NCBI GenBank assembly: GCA_934045905.1 | Contig: OW203769.1 | Coordinates: 31,195,910 to 31,259,909, forward strand | Direction: 5' to 3' | Source of the DNA: Leuctra nigra | Taxonomy: Eukaryota > Arthropoda > Insecta > Plecoptera > Leuctridae | DNA length: 64,000 bases | In this document: positions 61,988-64,000 of the stretch, piece after piece | Layout of the letters: each line of letters starts with the position of its first letter | Position numbering within the stretch: the first letter of the stretch is position 1 | The notes under the pieces: model-generated | Told to the model about the DNA's origin: nothing | Databases searched by the model: none | Seen by the model: the letters and a program-made list of their open reading frames with translations, nothing else | Made by a program: the position numbers and the translations under genes

Positions 61988-64000
61988 GTAAGTTCGAAAT
62001 TGTAGGTACTAAATGAGATTCCAACCATTTTATTCCAAAGTTAGAATTTATTTGATATCACAGTTCAAGAAAGTTTTTGCAGTTTTGGTACTCATTTAAT
62101 ATTCAAATATTATTCTTTTAAATCTGAATAGATTAGGTAGATTTGCAATACATTAACTTCTTGAAGATCGCAAAGTATACCTAATCATAGAGTAGGAGAA
62201 ATTGTAATTCTACATGTTAACTTTTAAGATTTTTAAAATTAATATTTATATTTCATAATTTTATTTTAATATGAATGAGACCAATTAAAATTTGTAATAC
62301 CCTAATTGGACCACAAGCTGTGTTTAATACTCTGGTATTTTTTCTCCCCCAAAACTACACAACTTAGTTATTAAACAGGTACCACCTCCGCATTTTATTA
62401 TTTATATTTTTTTTAGTAGTTTATATTTTCATAATTTTATTTTTGTCATATTCCATATCTGGATAGGATTATAAGTTGGGTTAAGTTCTTTTATTTCTTT
62501 TGTATTTCTTCTCACGAAAAGATAATGAGTGAATGTAAAGAATGTGTTGGCATGAATCCGTCAATGAATGGCATTCCGCCTGCACATTCCTGTAGCCACT
62601 GGCGCTCTTGTCCGTCCACTGGCACCGAGCCAGAACTAATTACGTTTTAACTCTCCCTCTTCACCCATCATCAATGAAGATTAAACAACATCAGCGAGTG
62701 TCACCATTGCACTCTTAGCTATGACACTTTCTCTCATTGTATTTGAAGGGTACACGGAAAAAGTCCATTATTTGAAAATATTAGTTTCAAATCCTTTCAG
62801 TGATTTTTATGAGCTTTCAGAATATTCCCTCGGTTTTTAGAAAATATTGACACAAAGTCTTGAAAAACGCAATTGACATATCGATTTGTATTGAAGATGA
62901 TACAAGTCTCAACATAAAACTTCGTTTATCTCAGTTTCATCCGAATGTGACTTATATATAGCGTTGTTTCCATGTACCCTTCATATGTGATTTGTGGACA
63001 CTGTTAAATTTTGCACACATACTAACGTCATAAGAGCAGTCACCTGTATAAATCCTGAGCAAAATCTTCTGTTTGAAATGTGAAAATGAACCATTTATCT
63101 GATCGAATAAATTTTTGGCGTGGTCATTTGGGAAGATTTGTTAGACAATTTCAGACAAATCAGTCAGGAACCAATGTAATTTTAAATGATTTTTATCCTT
63201 TACTTTGTCAAATTTGTTCAAAGAAATTTGAAATAATTTTTACTGATCCTTTGATGGATTTGGTTGTTTCTAAAGTCTGTGGAAGAATACCTTTCACATG
63301 CATATGTAATAACAAGATGAAACCACATGAGTGAAGGCCCAAGGATATTTATTTACACTTTTTATCACATTCAGGTAGTAGGTATAATAGACTAAGTCTG
63401 ACAGCAAAACACACATAGATGGTATAAGTACTTAGGCCTATAGATAATGTATTCCCTTTACAATATTTCCATCAAGATCTTCAAATGTTAAAACTTTTAC
63501 AAGTAGGAAAAATATTAAAACATTAATAAGTATGATTGAATTAGAAAATAACAATAAGAAAATATGTTTGAAATATATCGAAGTTCAAGTTCGATGCTAT
63601 AGACGTGACCGAATGCTGATCATTCCATTTCGAGGGGATGGAGTACCCTCTCAACTGCATGATGAACTCTTTGTTGAAGTGACAAAGTGTTATTTGAATG
63701 GAATTCAGCGGCTTCTATAGTACATCCACTCATTACTTGGTGATTAAATTTGTTCAAAAAATGTAAAATGGATTTCGAACAGCAATTCATTTAACAAACA
63801 CTCTTTGTGGCTTTTCACAATCTGAACAATCTGAACAAAAAATGTTTAAAAAGTGGTGATCCTTCCCCTTAATTTCATGTATTCTTATTTTAATGCCACT
63901 ATTGATGAATCAAGTGTACAGTCGGCTACAAAAGATCCGTAACCTCTACCGGGCTAGAATTCCGGTCCGGCCAGACACATCCCTTCCTATCATCCTGACT
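61988..64000. other. Right end: repeats and unexplained small open frames
   Basis: Holds an R1 relict (62690-62770), the second copy of the direct repeat (62800-62975) and two small plus-strand frames that do not look random (63080-63334 with a CxxC pair LCQICSKKF; 63532-63720 with IPFRGDGVPSQLHDELF). Both are AT-rich. I cannot assign them or say that they are exons. Confidence 0.35.
62800..62975 (+). repeat. Dispersed direct repeat, copy 2
   Basis: Second copy of 59565-59750 in the same orientation, placed directly after an R1 relict. Confidence 0.75.

Overview
The window is arthropod nuclear DNA, probably insect. Genes are split by GT-AG introns, the single-copy genes are metazoan orthologues (OSTM1, FAM76, mitochondrial WARS2, ATP synthase delta, a striated-muscle-type PDZ protein), and the spaces between them are full of short inverted-repeat transposons, tRNA-derived SINE pieces, LINE debris and a recurring TAGG/CCTA simple motif. 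I cannot name the species. One 200-base run of N (12236-12435) marks an assembly gap.

Left part (1-12 kb): the first three exons of FAM76 run leftwards from 4061 and OSTM1 runs rightwards from 4261. They share a 200-bp divergent promoter with a perfect CRE palindrome and an NRF1-like site. The FAM76 gene leaves the window on the left; its third intron or 3' region holds a 34-bp satellite. At 11.4-11.9 kb lie the last two coding exons of an unrecognised leftward gene.

Middle (12.4-42 kb): mobile-element territory. The outstanding item is one intact reading frame of 2421 codons (13732-20997) that joins, in order, an SGNH hydrolase, two arrays of in-frame amino-acid repeats, a hydrophobic segment, zinc fingers, a complete MULE transposase core with SWIM finger, a Ulp1/C48 SUMO protease with its full catalytic set, and a C-terminal PHD-like finger. 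It is followed by nineteen copies of an 82-bp tandem repeat and by a 750-bp foldback. This is the best candidate for an undescribed system. Further right are a hAT-type nonautonomous element with a perfect 8-bp target duplication, LINE fragments (one also carrying an SGNH domain), a 3-kb element with roughly 1.2-kb inverted termini that encloses a decayed transposon gene, and two exon-like pieces of an unrecognised host gene.

Right part (44-64 kb): four host loci. WARS2 (rightward, six coding exons recognised plus a probable first exon), ATP5F1D (leftward, two coding exons and a likely 5' UTR intron), a ten-exon leftward gene for a 615-residue PDZ protein resembling the Zasp group with an internally duplicated exon pair and an alternative stop-containing exon form, and a possible divergent first exon at 61.8 kb. 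Host exons are GC-rich and stand out sharply from the AT-rich introns; the transposase part of the large open frame is AT-rich.

Exon boundaries were placed by hand from splice signals, reading phase and family similarity. No alignment or database search was run.
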